Assembly (NCBI GenBank): GCA_021904315.1
Contig: CM038924.1
Location: forward strand, 15,488,026 to 15,552,025
Source: Sphagnum magellanicum
Lineage: Eukaryota > Streptophyta > Sphagnopsida > Sphagnales > Sphagnaceae
Direction: 5' to 3'
Length of the DNA: 64,000 bases
The translations under genes were made by a program, and so were the position numbers. Under the pieces are notes generated by a model. The model saw nothing but the letters and a program-made list of their open reading frames with translations. It had not been told where the DNA came from and ran no database searches. This document shows, in pieces, positions 43,754-57,592 of this stretch (position 1 is its first letter; the number at the start of each line of letters is the position of its first letter).

Positions 43754-45441
43754 TTCTCAAGCACAGTCCTCACTCTTGCTTCTCAGATTGGCAGTCTTGT
43801 TGCAGACAGTATGTATGATATATGAGTAAATTCCAGGCTCAACTTTTCAGCCATCATGTGGCAAATCAAGCCCATTATTTGCCAGTGATAATGGACTGAG
43901 CTTTGCCATCTGCATGTGAGAATATTGTGATTATCTCATTGATAGTCAAAGGCATTGTCTTCCTCCCTGAATGGGAGTTTGTTGTGGATTGCCACTACTT
44001 CCCCAGCCTGCATAGAGTCCCCTCCAACTTTTATCCGACAGTGCTTTCTCATTGGTGCATGGATGCATTTATTATTTGATACTTGCACATCAAATTTTCC
44101 TGAATTTTTTCTATACATGTTTCAGCTCCTTATATCCACCAAATGATTTGTGGGTGATGGCAAGTTCTGCTTCTTGGATTGACAGTAGGTCTCTGAGGTT
44201 GTAAAGGAGCCTTGTAAATTCCCTGTTTGTGCTGGCTTGGGGCAGAGCTGTGGTAGAAACTGGCCAATCATTCAAAGGTGGTAGCTGCTCCCCAGATAAG
44301 AGTCATGAGATGTAGCTGGTTTTTGGAGGGCATTTGCATTGAGCATCTAGACCAAAATGAAATCAATCAACAAATAGGAAAGAGGATCAACAAATATGAG
44401 TGGGAGAGAGCTCCAGATAAACCTAGGAGGAGATGATATGTCAGGAAATGGCCTTGAAAAACAAACTTCATCTTGTTCATTCAATCTGGTTTTAAGTCAT
44501 TCATTTGATCTGCTTCATGTTGTTCATACAGCAAGAGTTTGCATATCTAAACCCAGGGATGAAGTGATCTTAATGCAGGAGAATCCAAATTGGCCACTCC
44601 TGCAGCTTGATTTGGTGGCTGAATTTGGCCCCTGCCGCAGGCTGATTCTGCTGTGTTATACTATGTGTTCTGCTAGAACTTCCCCTGTTTTTATCAATAT
44701 ATAATCTAATGCAGTGGGCACCCATTGTGCCCAAGAGCTTGCTGTAATGGGCTTGCCCCATGGCTTTGCTGGGAGCCAGAATCAGCAGTACCCTGCCTGT
44801 TGCCTAGTAGGTGAGCGTGCCCTTACCTCAGCTCCTTGTACACAACATTGCTGAGTGGCAGGTAAGTCTGGGCTGCATGGAAAGTCACAAATGCCCGATT
44901 GCAAACCCCTCTGAAAACATGTTGCTTTAGTTGGGTGGTGAAAACGCCTCAAGGGCATGGGGGGAGAAAAACAAAGTGTTGGCAATGAGTCACCCATGAT
45001 GGAAGGAAAGACCAGGCTGCAAATGTATCTCGCATAATGCTCACATAAGTATGTGTTTGGTGCCAAACACATCTCTGCAGGACAAACGAAATGTCCAACA
45101 ATGCAATACCACAATGACATGATAAAACCCTCACAATATTCACTATTTTTAGGGCTGTGGGAACATTTTAGTTGTCCAGATCCAGACCCTATGCAACGAA
45201 GAACTTTTGGAAGAAAATAATAAAATTTTATTGCCACCTTGTGGGAAAGCTTCCAGTGGAGAGATGCCCATGGATTATATTTCTGAGATTCTGTTAATTT
45301 ATTTTTTTTCTGTGGGATCAGAAATTAATTAGTGAAGGGTTGTGTGGGAGCCAAAAAAATTGTCTCCCACTGCAGCAGGAAAGTTATGTGAGAAAATTTA
45401 ATTAATTCCATTTTTCAGAGAGTGCGGGGCTTAATGTGTCA
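43754..45441. other. MUS81 3' region and spacer
   Basis: The composition resembles 3' UTR and gene-proximal DNA for about 1.4 kb. Open frames here (the longest is 151 codons on the minus strand, 44782-45237) show no recognisable domain. A GTGGGAG...CTCCCAC hairpin lies at 45343-45369. Confidence 0.4.
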
Positions 45442-45714
45442 CTATGGTATTATTAAGTTTCTTCTTTGTAGCTGATCACCAGTAAAGTATAGTATAGTAG
45501 AATTCACATTCATTATAATCCCAACAAGCTTCCTAGTCGAACCCAATAGCCCAACCTTTGATCCAAGCAAACACAAGTAGTTTAACATCTGATAGTTGTG
45601 GAGCACTAATGAAGTGATGACATTGAGATTTGTAATATCTTCATCAACATGATAAACATTGGAAAATTCTGCAAATTGAAAATTAGCTTCACCGGAAGTA
45701 CAACGATTTGACAA
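45442..45714 (-). CDS. Unrecognised 90-codon open frame, possible remnant
   Basis: The peptide is protein-like, with acidic and hydrophobic alternation, for example FQFAEFSNVYHVDEDIT followed by LVLHNYQMLNYLCLLGSK. It stands in AT-rich DNA where long frames are rare. The first codon is not ATG, the upstream DNA shows further broken coding-like peptides (to about 46000), and no partner exons are seen. It may be a fragment of a mobile element. I do not recognise it. Confidence 0.25.
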   Translation of the reverse strand: MSNRCTSGEANFQFAEFSNVYHVDEDITNLNVITSLVLHNYQMLNYLCLLGSKVGLLGSTRKLVGIIMNVNSTILYFTGDQLQRRNLIIP

Positions 45715-48033
45715 TTGAAGATGTTATTGAAGTAATTGAACAAAGACAATGATAAACTCTATCAAAGATAAGATGTTGACATCATATTTAGCGGTGGTTG
45801 GACAATTTCACCTTAAGAACCATTTACAAAGGCAATGAAATTTCTCTCAATGATTTGAAAATGCAAAATAGAAACTATCTCATTGGCTTGGAAAACTCTT
45901 CACAACCCTCACAAAACATGAAAAGAAAATGATTCACTAGACTAGAACAAAACAGATTATACCAATGCAAGTACACCGTAAGTTGAAATTTGAATTTCAA
46001 ACTCACAAACATGATCACCAAGATATTACCAAACATTGAATTGATGGTGTGGACACATGCATATTGAATTGATGATGTTAAGTGTGGATGACATTTTCAA
46101 TCACCAAGTGTGAATAGATAGCGTATTGTTTTAAGTCCATATCGGTTATAATATTTATGTCTTGCTAGTGTTGTGATCCATCATGGACACCGTACCAAAG
46201 AGGCCACCATTTTCCTTATGCCTTTTTCCATGGATAGAGAAGGAAGCTATGCATCCCCTTGAGCTAGATTCTCAAACAACCCATGGTAGCACTATGGTTT
46301 GTAGGAAGCAAAAGAAATATTCTTACATGAATAAACTACATGGCGTTGAGGTCTTTGTAGACTTGGAAGCTTCTGAATCATGTGAGCGATTCAATGTGGA
46401 AAAGGATCAATAGAACATACTCATGATTGGTTCATTTGATGACACCTGATTGAATATATTTTCTTTGAGCTTTGAAACCTTGGAACTTTTATTTAGTCTT
46501 GTATGTTCATTTTGTTTCTTACTAAACGAGTGTGAACCCTGTGCCTAATGCACAGGTGTGTGCCACCTAGGATGCCACCTAGGTGCTTCAGTTACCCACT
46601 TACCTTGGGGTTACACCCCTCTGTGGAGTCCAGCAAAATCTGGCATGGGGCCTTCTGCTTCACAGAATGGACCATTTTGAAGGAGTGAAATGCCTTGTGG
46701 CCATGGAAACTGAATTAAATTGCTATTAGGTGCTCACCCAAGGCTTTGCTGGGAGGTAGAAGGATTTTTTTTTTCATTTTTCTCTCATTCTCAATGTGTT
46801 CCCTTTAAGTTCTCAATGGGTTCCCAATATGTTGCCCAAGTTCCCAATGTATTCCCCAACTTATTCTCCATAGCATTTCACTTTGGCAAATTGTTGTCCT
46901 CCTTTCACCCATATGGGTGGGCCAAAGGGGAGGAACTCTATACTTAAAAATAGAACCTTCTATCTTGGGGAGCCTCCATGGTTTCATTTTTTTGTGCGAT
47001 CGGCCAATCAAATTGGTTCATTGTGAAAAAAAAAAAACAACAAAATTGGGAGGCACCTCATCTAATTAATAAAAGAGGTGAATAGCTAGGGTGTTCTTAG
47101 GAATGTCATAGTGTGATTCACATTAATTACATCATGGGTGCCCTCACAACTTTTTTATTTATTTTAATGGAGCCATATTGATTGGCCCACCTGCAATTGT
47201 TTTGGAACTTTGGAGCATGCCCTCAATAGAAGTACCTCTTTGGACCCCCAGTTGCAAAATAGAAACAAATTTGCAGCCTTGGATTATAGTTTATTTATAG
47301 GGGAGTTTGAACTTTGGGCAAAGCATATGGGTTAAACACCCAGGTGCTATTGGCTAACTTGCAACATTTCTGCAACAACGACAACATCATCATCTTAAAT
47401 TATTATTATTTCACTCCTGGTTTATTTCCTTCCCATTCTCTTGGTGGGCAGAAAGTTACAGTGTCAGACTCAGCAGAGGGATGGTGTCCATCCGCATGGA
47501 CGACCGGACGGATGGACAGAGGATGGATGACGGGACGGATGACGAGACGCACGGATTCAGGGGAGGCTTCATTTCTCATCCCGACGTCCTTTACTATATA
47601 GGATGTTGCATGTTTGAAACTTTTATCATGCTTTTTTGGGAGTGGGAGAGATGGGGAGGGGGGGACGATTATATATTATGTACTAGGCAAAATAAAATAT
47701 TTTCATATTTTGAAAATGCTTTAAAAGACAAATCAAAATGGAAGGAGTAATCAATTTCATCTACATGCATTCATATGTTAATCATCCAACATTCATCACC
47801 ATTCATCCTTGAACAACAAGTTATTATTGCTTTAAATTGATCAAAATTTTGTTCAATGCTCATGGCACATCACTCATGGCGCTCGCATTATTAGCATTTG
47901 CCATTAGGAAACTCAAAATCATTCAATCACTTGAACTCAGATGAAAATCTTCCTCTGTCTCTCTCTCTCTCTCATCCACCAAAATTGAATGCACATTCAC
48001 TTTCATCCTCTTGTGGCCTGTACCACTTACCCA
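45715..48033. other. Intergenic DNA with a GC-rich microsatellite
   Basis: An ATG-led 76-codon frame at 46183-46413 is not recognisable. A CCTGTGC...GCACAGG palindrome lies at 46539-46557. A GGACGGATGAC-type microsatellite at about 47483-47560 makes a small GC-rich pocket. No secure gene is seen. Confidence 0.4.
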
Positions 48034-48432
48034 GCCACAGTGAACCAGCACCCACAAGCACACCATCCACTGGATGCCTGTTATTACTCAGTTGTGGATG
48101 AACCTCAACTGAGTTAGCATATGGTTTCACCTTGGTAACCAATTCTGTAAGAAATAGGTCTCCTATATAGGCAGATAGGTAGGAAAACAGATAACTACTG
48201 GGTAAGTAGATGGTTTATACATAGGTCAGGGCTGTTTTTACTACCTACCTACTAACAACCTGCTTGTGGGTTGTTAGTAAGTAAGTAGGTAGGTAGTTTT
48301 AAAAAAAAGCAACTGAGCTATAACCACCCTGGTTAGGTTAGGAACTGGAACCTCCTAACAGAAAACTGTTTCCTGACCACTTATCATTCATCCTTCATGG
48401 TGCACTGGTGGGTGCTGCTGGTTCACTGTGGC
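48034..48432. mobile_element. 399-bp terminal-inverted-repeat element, copy 1 (complete)
   Basis: The left end GCCACAGTGAACCAGCA is matched by the right end TGCTGGTTCACTGTGGC; similarity of the inverted ends extends about 38 bp with a small gap. The interior holds TGGTTTCACCTTGGTAAC, GGTAGGAAAA and a second, nested inverted repeat (CTACCTACTAACAACC ... GGTTGTTAGTAAGTAAGTAG, about 48238-48298). No target-site duplication is evident. Related copies lie at 56252-56615 and 59243-59470. Confidence 0.75.
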
Positions 48433-49238
48433 CCCCACCAACCACCCTACATTGGATCCCCAGATGTCATGCTTGTGTTTTGAACTTTGGAATTTTTATC
48501 TTATTTATATTTATATTTATAATATTTATAATATTTTCTTTTATTTTTTAAATTTAACTTTGGAAGCTGTCATAAAAATGGCACAGTAATAATCCTGCTC
48601 TCCTCTGGGTGTTACCATAAAGACCTGGGATTGCTGTTTTACTAGTTCACTGCCATTTTTGTCAACATAAAGAAAGGGCCTGGCATTCTGGTTGCAAAAT
48701 TGCAACTCTAGCCAACCATTTATGTGTGAACAGACATTAATAAAGGACCTGGCATCCTCCTTTTTCCTTTGATATCTAACTTCCATTGTAATTTTGTCAG
48801 GCAGAAGGAAGTTACCCAACCAACCATTTCACACTGAACAGAGCTCCATGTGGTGAAATTATGACACTTTTCCTTTTTTGTTCACATTTTTAAAAAGCAT
48901 TAAAAAAAATAGGCTGGATAACTAACCATGTTGGTGCTCTTCCTTCAAACTGCCACAACATGTCACTTGAATTGGATGATAGTTCATAACCCTTTCTGGA
49001 CAAAGAGTACTATGGTTTCATAATCTTTCAAGGGTAGAAGATTATTGTATTACAAGAAAAGGTTCCCATTCCCATTACCATGTTCTCATCAATGTTCCCA
49101 CAATGTTCTCATGCATAATTCCCTTGTTGAAGGAAGGCTTTCCAGTGACACTCAAAAGTGAAATCAGGATCCCATGATGGTTTAGGAGGATTATATGATG
49201 CACTCACATCCAAACAAACGAAACACCTATCTAACCAT
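48433..49238. other. Intergenic DNA, no gene seen
   Basis: An AT-rich run near 48490-48550 is followed by DNA of average composition. The minus-strand 92-codon frame at 48541-48819 has no recognisable motif. Confidence 0.4.
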
Positions 49239-49372
49239 ATAGATTGCGAAAAATAGTACCATCCATATAGTTGGATGAAAAAACTAGTTGAATCCATATA
49301 GTTGGATGAAAAAAAAAGTTGAATCTATATAGTTGGATGGAAAAAAAGAAGCTGAACCTACATAGTTGGAGA
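49239..49372. repeat. About 32-bp minisatellite (ATATAGTTGGATG unit)
   Basis: Four to five tandem copies of CATATAGTTGGATGAAAAAA plus AGTTGAATC, with variable A-run lengths, are seen. The repeated antisense frames here (Phe-rich) come from the A runs and are not genes. Confidence 0.85.
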
Positions 49373-50200
49373 AAATTGATGGATGCTGCGGAGGCAAAAG
49401 GAATGTTGAGAAAAAAAGGTAAGATAGGGCCAAGGACAAACAAGGAAAAACAAAAGAAGAAGAAGCAAGCAATACTTTTATACTTCCCTGCAATAACAAC
49501 TATGGGGGCACACATGGGTAAGCTTCAGTGTCCATAGTTTCTCATGATGTTGTTTGGACTTTGAACCTGACATAAAAGGCCAGAGTCATTTACATTTATC
49601 AGTTGCTAATGAGATCTCATGCAACTATGGGCTGTTGTTGCCTTTTGCAGGCTTGAATGTACATAGCCCTATTTCTACTGTCCAAGGTAGGTATATTATT
49701 TTCAACTTCAGGAGACTTTTTGGTAGCAGCAGCTGAGAAGTGCACAACAATTTCTTCAGCTACTTTCTTAAATGAATACAGCTTTTCTTTCTTTCTTTCA
49801 ACTGTCAGTGAATCTACATGAGTTACTACAACCAGGCTTTTGTGAAACTAAAGAAAGGCCCAACAAGCAGGCAGTTTCTTCTCTCCTCTTTTTCAGTCAC
49901 CACTTGCAACCTGCTGGGCATAAAAGAATGATTCATTGGATACTTTTCTAATGAAGCAACCTTCATTTTATGTCTCTGGGGAACCATTCTTTTATTATGC
50001 CCCAGCAGCAGGCTTCTTATATGATGAAACCCTGCCAAACTATGTCAAAAGAAAGCAGCCAAGAACCCGAGAGTGAAAGAAACAAGGGGCAAGCACCAAA
50101 TGTCCAGGCAAGCAAGCAGCCCAAAAGAGGCAGGCCACTAGGAGGAAAGGGAACCATTAAGAACCGAACCCTCCACCAATCGCACGAAGCATGTTAACTA
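49373..50200 (+). other. Less AT-rich DNA with unrecognised short frames
   Basis: Two + strand frames (60 codons at 49554-49736 and 75 codons at 49970-50197) look partly protein-like. The second ends in a basic segment with KRGRPLGGKGTIKNR, which recalls both an AT-hook and the RGRPLGSKD linker of copia polyproteins. It could be an eroded retrotransposon fragment. Evidence is weak. Confidence 0.25.
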
Positions 50201-53200
50201 AAAAGAGGGGAAGTACACCTGACAAAACTCTTAGCTTAAACAAAACCTTCCCCTAAAGTAACAACCCATTTTGAGATGGAGGCAACTTGTGCTCTCTGTA
50301 ATGTAATCGACACTCTCTGCCAATGTTGTCAAGAAAGGCAACAAAAACCATGAGGAGGGGTAATATTGAATATTGTCTCCACCAATTCGCATCTCATTTG
50401 TCTTTAATTGAATTGAGATTGAATTTTACTTGAATTCAATTTAGTTCCAATTCAAATTTCATTCAATGTACTTGAATTTAATTTATAAATTTGAATTCAA
50501 TTAAATCTAATGTCAATTGAATTTTTTTTGCAATTCTTGTTCGTGCTTTGATTTTTTATAGGAATGAATTAATGCCTTTCACTTCAAGAACATTTTTAAA
50601 AAATTTCATGCTCTACGAGGATATTTATTTTTCCTTTGTTTTTTCAATGTTTTTTAGTCTTGGTGCAAATAAGGAAATTTTATTGCATATTACACATTGC
50701 ATCATATCATTATTATCTTTTCATTGAAATTCATTTATACCAAGATTATTGCACCATGTCGTGTCATTGATATATGAACATGTGTTGTCCAATTAGGCTT
50801 CATGTGCATATGATAACATTGTTCAAAAAATTGTTAACAAAACAGCATGTGTCAATGCAAAATGTGAAAATGAAAAAATGATTTTTTGCATTTAACATGT
50901 GGAAACAACCATAATTAAGTCATTTTAATACTATACATAGTACTCAATTTTCTAATTATTTCTATTTTTCTTTCATAGATCATAAATTATATAAATTTGT
51001 GTGATTTATTACAATTATGTAAATATTATGTGTGAATTCCATGCACAAAGGGCAAATAAGAGGAAATGTGAAAACAAATTTGGTAACAATCCAATGAAAA
51101 TGTGTTACAAACACAAAATAAGAATGAAGATTGACCATAGAATAAAAGATATTAAAAAAAAATCAATTGTGTTTTTATTGCGTAAATTGTGATTTTTGAT
51201 GGAATATTTTTTGTCATGTGTTTTTAATGTTTAGGCATGCAAATGTTTTTTTTTTTCTCTTTCATTGTGATTTGCATTCACTTAAGGTATTACACAAAAA
51301 TTGATGTTCATATGATTATGTGCGCATTATGTGAAAAAAAAAATGATTGAAAAAATTAGTGGACCAAAAAAAAAGGTATTATTGTCCTTGATGTTTTTTT
51401 TTTGGGGCTAAAACCATTTTGTGCATCACATCATTACTGTATAACACAAGCTATATGATATGAACCCATTTATACTTTGCAAACATGTCTTAAATGACAT
51501 GGATATTCATAGACTTTCAAAAAAAAGAAAAAACCTAAACATTTAAAACCTACATAGTTTTCAAATTACTTAAATAAGATGAAACAAAAGATTAAAAACT
51601 TAAAAGTGCAGTAATACAAAATAAAATTGATCAAATAATGCTTGAAGAGGTATATTTATGAATAATATTACATTGAAATCCACATCTAACATTTTTTTGT
51701 TTTGTAAAATCAATCTTTAGCAAAATTTGAATAAGGATTTATGAATGTTTAAAAGACATTATACATGTAAGAAGTCATTTGATCATTGTTACAAGCTTGC
51801 AAACATTATATGAATAAGTAAACTAAAATAACTTTATGCATGTCTTGCGACAAAATCAACGGTTACTAACAATATATAGGATAATGGCATATTTGACAAT
51901 CCAAATTTTCCTATCATAAATATATAGAATGACCTTTGCATGAATCTTCTATTGAATAAAAATGATCTTTTTATGTATTCATGATTGATTAAGTTGGTGA
52001 AATTTTCATTAGTTTTTTTGGAGATTCATTAGTTAAATATGCAATTTCAGACATCATTAATTATATGGGTAGATGACCAATGTTGTCACCATTACAAATG
52101 TCATTACTTAATGATAAATCTTAATAAACTTACAATATAAAAATTAGTGATTTTTTATTATATATGAATTTGAAATATCCTTGCAACTTGTGGAAACCCT
52201 TCAATTTTATTGTATATGAAAATGTTGCCATTAAATAAACACAACTTGATGAAATCAAATGGTTTGTATTTTATTTTTTACTTTTTTGGTGATCATAGTC
52301 CCTTATGCAAATACGACCAATTTAAAAAATTCATCTTTTTTATTGCATAATTTATTGTACATCAATGTCATTTTTATATTTGGATTTTATTTATTATTGT
52401 AATACCTTAGGATATTTGACCTACACATCATGATTGCAAATTGTTTTAGATGTGTCGTTTTGTTTTATATGAAATGAACATGTTTTGGTGTATTATAAAT
52501 TGTTAAATTTTATTTCATATCCATATAGTTTTTAATCAATTGATATTGATTAATTTTCATAACATTTTTCATAATTTCAACAAATGATAACATTAAATGG
52601 TCGCTTTGGTTCCTATGAAAATAAAAATTTTAAATGTATATAATAAATGTGAAATTTCATTATAATTATGATTTTAAAACTAAATTATTAAGAAAATGAT
52701 TTTTTTTGGTATTTCAATGTAATAATGGTTTAAATGAAAATTAAGAATAGTATAATAAACTTACATTAATAATATTTGAATGATTAAATAAAATATAAAA
52801 CATAAAACCATGAAGATTCAACTTTTAAAAAATAATAATATGTTAATGCACGCCTTTTAATCAGAACTAAAAACATATTTAAATCAACATTGAAAATGAA
52901 ATATCCATCAAAAACTTTTATCAAAGTTGACAAGTCTACATTATTTTTATTATTTTTATTTTTATGAAAGCAATTAGAAGTAATATATACATTCTAAAAC
53001 ATTAAATTCATTAATATTGAGTGAAAAATGACATCTAACAATCTTTTAATATCACCTCCACCACTGGTTTGGGGATGGATGTTTATTTTGTCCTTTCTAA
53101 CACCCTCTCGTGGAGTGGGTAAACATTGGAAAGGCTTAAAAAATTTACTTTAAAAGAAATAAAGGATACCAAAAAGGACATGATGGGTGTTAAAAATGTT

Positions 53201-56200
53201 AATGTTTTAAGAAATGAAAAATTAAATCCCTTAGTCTAGATTTAATAGAAGTGGAATCGATTTCATGGATAATATATATGATCATGAATTAATAATGTTA
53301 GTAACCAATGATTTTTAAAATTATTCATTTAAATCAAATTTTAATATATTAATATTTTGACCTTATGTTAATTATTGTCACTTGTAGTGTGAAATAATGT
53401 AAAGCCCAAATAGGAAATCATATGAAATGCAAAAAAAAATACAAATATATTGATACACAACATGAAAATGTATTATATACATGACTAAAATTTGTAAATG
53501 CAATCATTACCCCAAAAAAATCAAAAGGAAGGTGCAACTTAAACCTTATGTATATAATGCAACCAAAACCTAGTTCAACATTATACATATGTATAAGTTA
53601 TTTGTATAATATCAACAAAGATAAATGACTTTTATATCAATTACCAAACATGATTTCTAAAGACAATTTGTTAAAAATTAGCATAATTAAAGAAACATTT
53701 TAATGTGTTGTGTCTTGTTTTTGCCCAATTTTATAAACTTTATTTTTATGGGCAATATAGAATGCATGGTAGCATTATTAATGTTTTGCCAAATGTGAAT
53801 CAAACACAATCATATTACCATGTCTACCACATGATGATGCAACAATAAGTGTGACATTCCTTGAATGACATATTGGATATGAATCACATTATATGTTAAT
53901 AAATTGTTGTCCAAACATGGTGGTGTTTGTTTTATGATATTTAATCAAAATGTCATTATATAGAGACTTGAATGTTATAATTCACCATCAATGAGCAAGT
54001 TTGCTTACTTTGTATACACATTTAAAATTTCAAACATAATTATGATAACTCATCCTATAATAACTTTGATGTTAATAGAGTACAAAGTCATTATACATTG
54101 GAACAAATTCAATGATACATAATTTATTAAATGCTCCAAAAATAATAGAGTATAAAATAATATATATTTTATTGCCCCAAGTCAAAATTTTCATCCTCTA
54201 GGTTTATTTAAAAACAAACACTCAAAGGAACTACTAAAACCTTCTAACCCATTTTAAATTTGAGAAGTTTCTTATTCACAATTATTCACTTATTCACAAT
54301 ACTTTGTTATGGCAATATTAAATGGAGTTCACATTTAATTTCATCCCTAAAAATGTGAAAATTGAACAAAGGTGGATTCTATTTTATTTAGGGTTTTTTT
54401 TTCCAATTTTGTAATGTAACTGAAGTGGCAATCATCCATAAGATGATTTAGTTAGATTTGGCTACAAATTAGATATGAAAATACAAGAAAACTATAATCC
54501 TTTTATATCTTTGGCTATTTATTGGAAATTATCATAAAAATATGGCAATTTGGAAAATAAAAATTCAAAATCTTGGTGAATTTGGACCATTTTTTCCATG
54601 GAAAATCCTTTGTATAAGTCGAAATCATATTTTTTAGGTCAAAATTTGATAAAAGTTTTCCCCCCAAAAAATATTGATTCTATTGTGTTTAATATTGTAA
54701 TTTAGATGTAAACTAGGAAGATGTTGATCAAATGACAAATTTATATCACAAAACTAGGGTGAAAGTAATTAAATTTAATATTGTTACATGAAGGGACAAG
54801 TGGGAAGGTTTAGATTAATGGATATGCCATAAAATCTTTGAAAAGGTCAAATTATTATGGTGTAAGGTTGTGACAAATAGATTGTTTGCTTAATTTCATT
54901 GAATTATTATTATTATTTTAGTAAAGTAGAACATGTATAATTAATTTTGAAAATAGTGTTTTATATGCTAATATAAGTGTTAATATATGTTTAAGTCATT
55001 TATCCTACCCAGTGGCCACCATGTTTTCCAATAAGTTTATAGTGGAATTTTGGCATAGTTTTTTTTTCTCTTTTACACCAAAGGTTTGGGTGATGGCCAT
55101 CTCCTAAGATTGACCAAAAACTAATAGTGATTGCTTACAACTGACCAAATTTATGAAAGTTCAATTACACTAGTAGTGATAAAATGTGTAATGAAAGTGG
55201 GAAGGATACTAGAAAAAAAGTTTTGATATATAAAATAAACACAATTTACTTATGTTATACAAATATGTTAAGGAATGTGTGATCCATGTAAAAATTAAGA
55301 AAAATGTATGCAATTACCCTATTACCTTGGCAACTTCCACACTAATTTTATCAAGTTACATCCTAAACTTGTGTTGGTTGCACTCATTTAAATTACAAAC
55401 ATTTGGCAAAATGTTGTATTTGAAATGTCTATAAGCTACATGAGTTTAAAACTTGAAGCAAATTGCATGCAATCTCTTAGATTCAACCTTGCTAGCCATT
55501 CTTTCATAAAGGATGAACTTCATGATTAATCAATAATTTAAAAGCCTAAACAATCAACAATATGCAATCCAAATAAACTTGTAAGGAATGTGATAATGAT
55601 GAAGTCATGAGCACATGTAAAAGGGGTTAGTGATCCTCATTGTCAAGGGGGAGGAAGGTGACGATAAACCAAATTAGTGATCCATATGTAGCCATCAAAC
55701 CATAGTGATGGAACCCATTAATTTTGAAAAGCAACAAATTTCATCCCTCGAATTGTCTTCTGGCTATCATTGTTAGTTATCAATTAGTTTTCAAGCCATA
55801 ATTTTTAATTTACAATGGTAATTTTACTATATGCTCTTATCTAGACATGAATTTGTGTAATAATTTGGCTAATTTTTGCCCATGAAAGCCAAGGTTGGCT
55901 AGAATGAACTTGCACCCACAAGCACTCCACACCCCATCACCATGTAAGATGGGTAGGATGGATGATGTGTGAACATGAAACATTTTTTCATTGTATTCAT
56001 GTACCATAGTTAACCATCATGGTTAGCTATGTACTAACCATGCACATGAATCTAGAATCTACCTACCTAGTAGTCACCTAGGGACTTACCTACTTACCTA
56101 CCTACAATGCTCTTCTTCCATATTTCAGAAATACTGTGAACTAGGTTCAGATCTGGAGTGGGTTTAGGGTTTGGGAAAAATAGTTGCCACTTGCCACCTT

Positions 56201-56251
56201 CTCATTGCTTCATTGAAAAATTCTGCCTTGACCATCAGGTTGAAGACCGGT
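50201..56251. other. AT-rich intergenic DNA, no gene seen
   Basis: About 6 kb with dense stops in every frame. A phrase of TTGAATTCAA variants recurs at 50400-50530, and a TACC-rich patch occurs at 56060-56105 just before the inverted-repeat element. I see no exon or RNA gene. Confidence 0.5.
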
Positions 56252-56615
56252 GTGACCAGTGAACCAGAAGCCACCAGCCCACCATCCATTGGATGAATGT
56301 TAATGACTGACTTGTGGATGAACCTCAACTGATGGTTTCACCTTGGTAACATGGTAGGTCCTATATTTAGATTGATAGGTAGGAAAATAGGTGACTGCTA
56401 GGTAAAGGTAAATAGGTGGCTTATACACAGTTAAGGGCTGTTTTCACTACCTACCTACAAACACACTGCCAATCAGGGTGTTAGTAATTGTTACTAGGTA
56501 GGGAGGTAGGTATGTAAAAGAAAGCAACCAAGTTAACCACCATGGTTAGCCAGGGAACTGGAACTCAACAGAAAACTGTTTCTTGACCACTTGACATCCA
56601 TCCTTCCTGGTGATG
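56252..56615. mobile_element. Terminal-inverted-repeat element, copy 2 (right end missing)
   Basis: It matches copy 1 (48034-48432) from CAGTGAACCAG and CACCATCCA through TGGTTTCACCTTGGTAAC, GGTAGGAAAA, CTACCTACC and AACAGAAAACTGTTTC. The similarity stops near TCCATCCTTC, before the right terminal repeat. Confidence 0.7.
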
Positions 56616-56844
56616 AATGATTAAACAGAATTTAGTCTTTTCTGCTAGTGTAGGTGGCAGAGACCTCCCATTCTTCTTCACATAACCTACCAGAGGTACC
56701 TACTGTAGTTTAAACCCATGGAGGTGCTATGAGCAAATTGGCCTGGGATATTACACTTTTTTGTGTATAAAAAGGTTATTAGGTATGTCCCCCAATTGCT
56801 TGTCTATCTTTACCAAGGTTGCTCCTTATTAGTAGCTATTGAAG

Positions 56845-57510
56845 AGATCCAAATGGGTTTTCCTTAATAATCAAGACACCCAATGGGTTGTCCTTAATAG
56901 GTATTGAAGAGATCCAAATGGGTTTTTCCTTAGTAATCAAGACACCCAATGGGTTGTCCTTAATAGGTATTGAAGAGATCCAAATGGGTTTTTCCTTAGT
57001 AATCAAGACACCCAATGGGTTGTCCTTAATAGGTATTCATGGGATCTAGATGGGTTTTTCTTTGATGATCAAGATACCCAATGGGTTGTCCTTAATAGGT
57101 ATGTACTCAAGAGATCTAAATGGGTTTTTCCTCAATAATCAAGACACCCAATGGGTTGTCCTTAATAGGTATGTACTCAAGAGATCTAAATGGTTTTTCC
57201 TCAATAATCAAGACACCCAATGGGTTGTCCTTAATAGGTATTCATGGGATCTAGATGGGTTTTTCTTTGATGATCAAGATACCCAATGGGTTGTCCTTAA
57301 TAGGTATGTACTCAAGAGATCCAAATGGGTTTTTCCTCTAAAATCAAGACACCCAATGGGTTGGCCTTAGTAGGTATGTATTCAATAGATCCAAATGGGT
57401 TTTCCTTAATAATCAAGACACCCAATGGGTTGTCCTTAATAGGTATGTATTGAAGAGATCTAAATGGGTTTTTCATTAATAATCAAGACACCCAATGGGT
57501 TCTCCTTCAG
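56845..57510 (+). repeat. Satellite-like tandem array, 65-70 bp unit, about 11 copies
   Basis: Successive GATC(C/T)A(A/G)ATGG marks lie at 56846, 56911, 56977, 57043, 57113, 57183, 57248, 57318, 57388 and 57457. Each unit contains AATCAAGACACCCAATGGG and TTGTCCTTAATAGGTAT. Two unit types alternate, one with ATTGAAGAGATC or ATGTACTCAAGAGATC and one with ATTCATGGGATC. Part of the array is open in one frame with a recurring peptide (NNQDTQWVVLNRY), but unit lengths are not all multiples of three, so coding is unlikely. Confidence 0.92.
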
Positions 57511-57592
57511 TAGTCAAGAACATTAGTAGCCAAGAAATCCCAATGGGTAAAGAGGTTAGGTTCCAGCTGTTAACGCCAGAGTTGAAGAGAGT

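Noticed and set aside
44782-45237. 151-codon minus-strand frame downstream of MUS81
   Set aside because: Cys-rich but without a domain pattern; the region is probably 3' UTR and spacer.
49231-49515. Overlapping Phe-rich minus-strand frames
   Set aside because: Their peptides are direct translations of the A-rich minisatellite at 49239-49372.
57050-57370. 106-codon frame with recurring NNQDTQWVVLNRY peptide as a repeat protein
   Set aside because: Unit lengths vary between 65 and 70 bp, so the frame is not kept by design, and there is no gene context.
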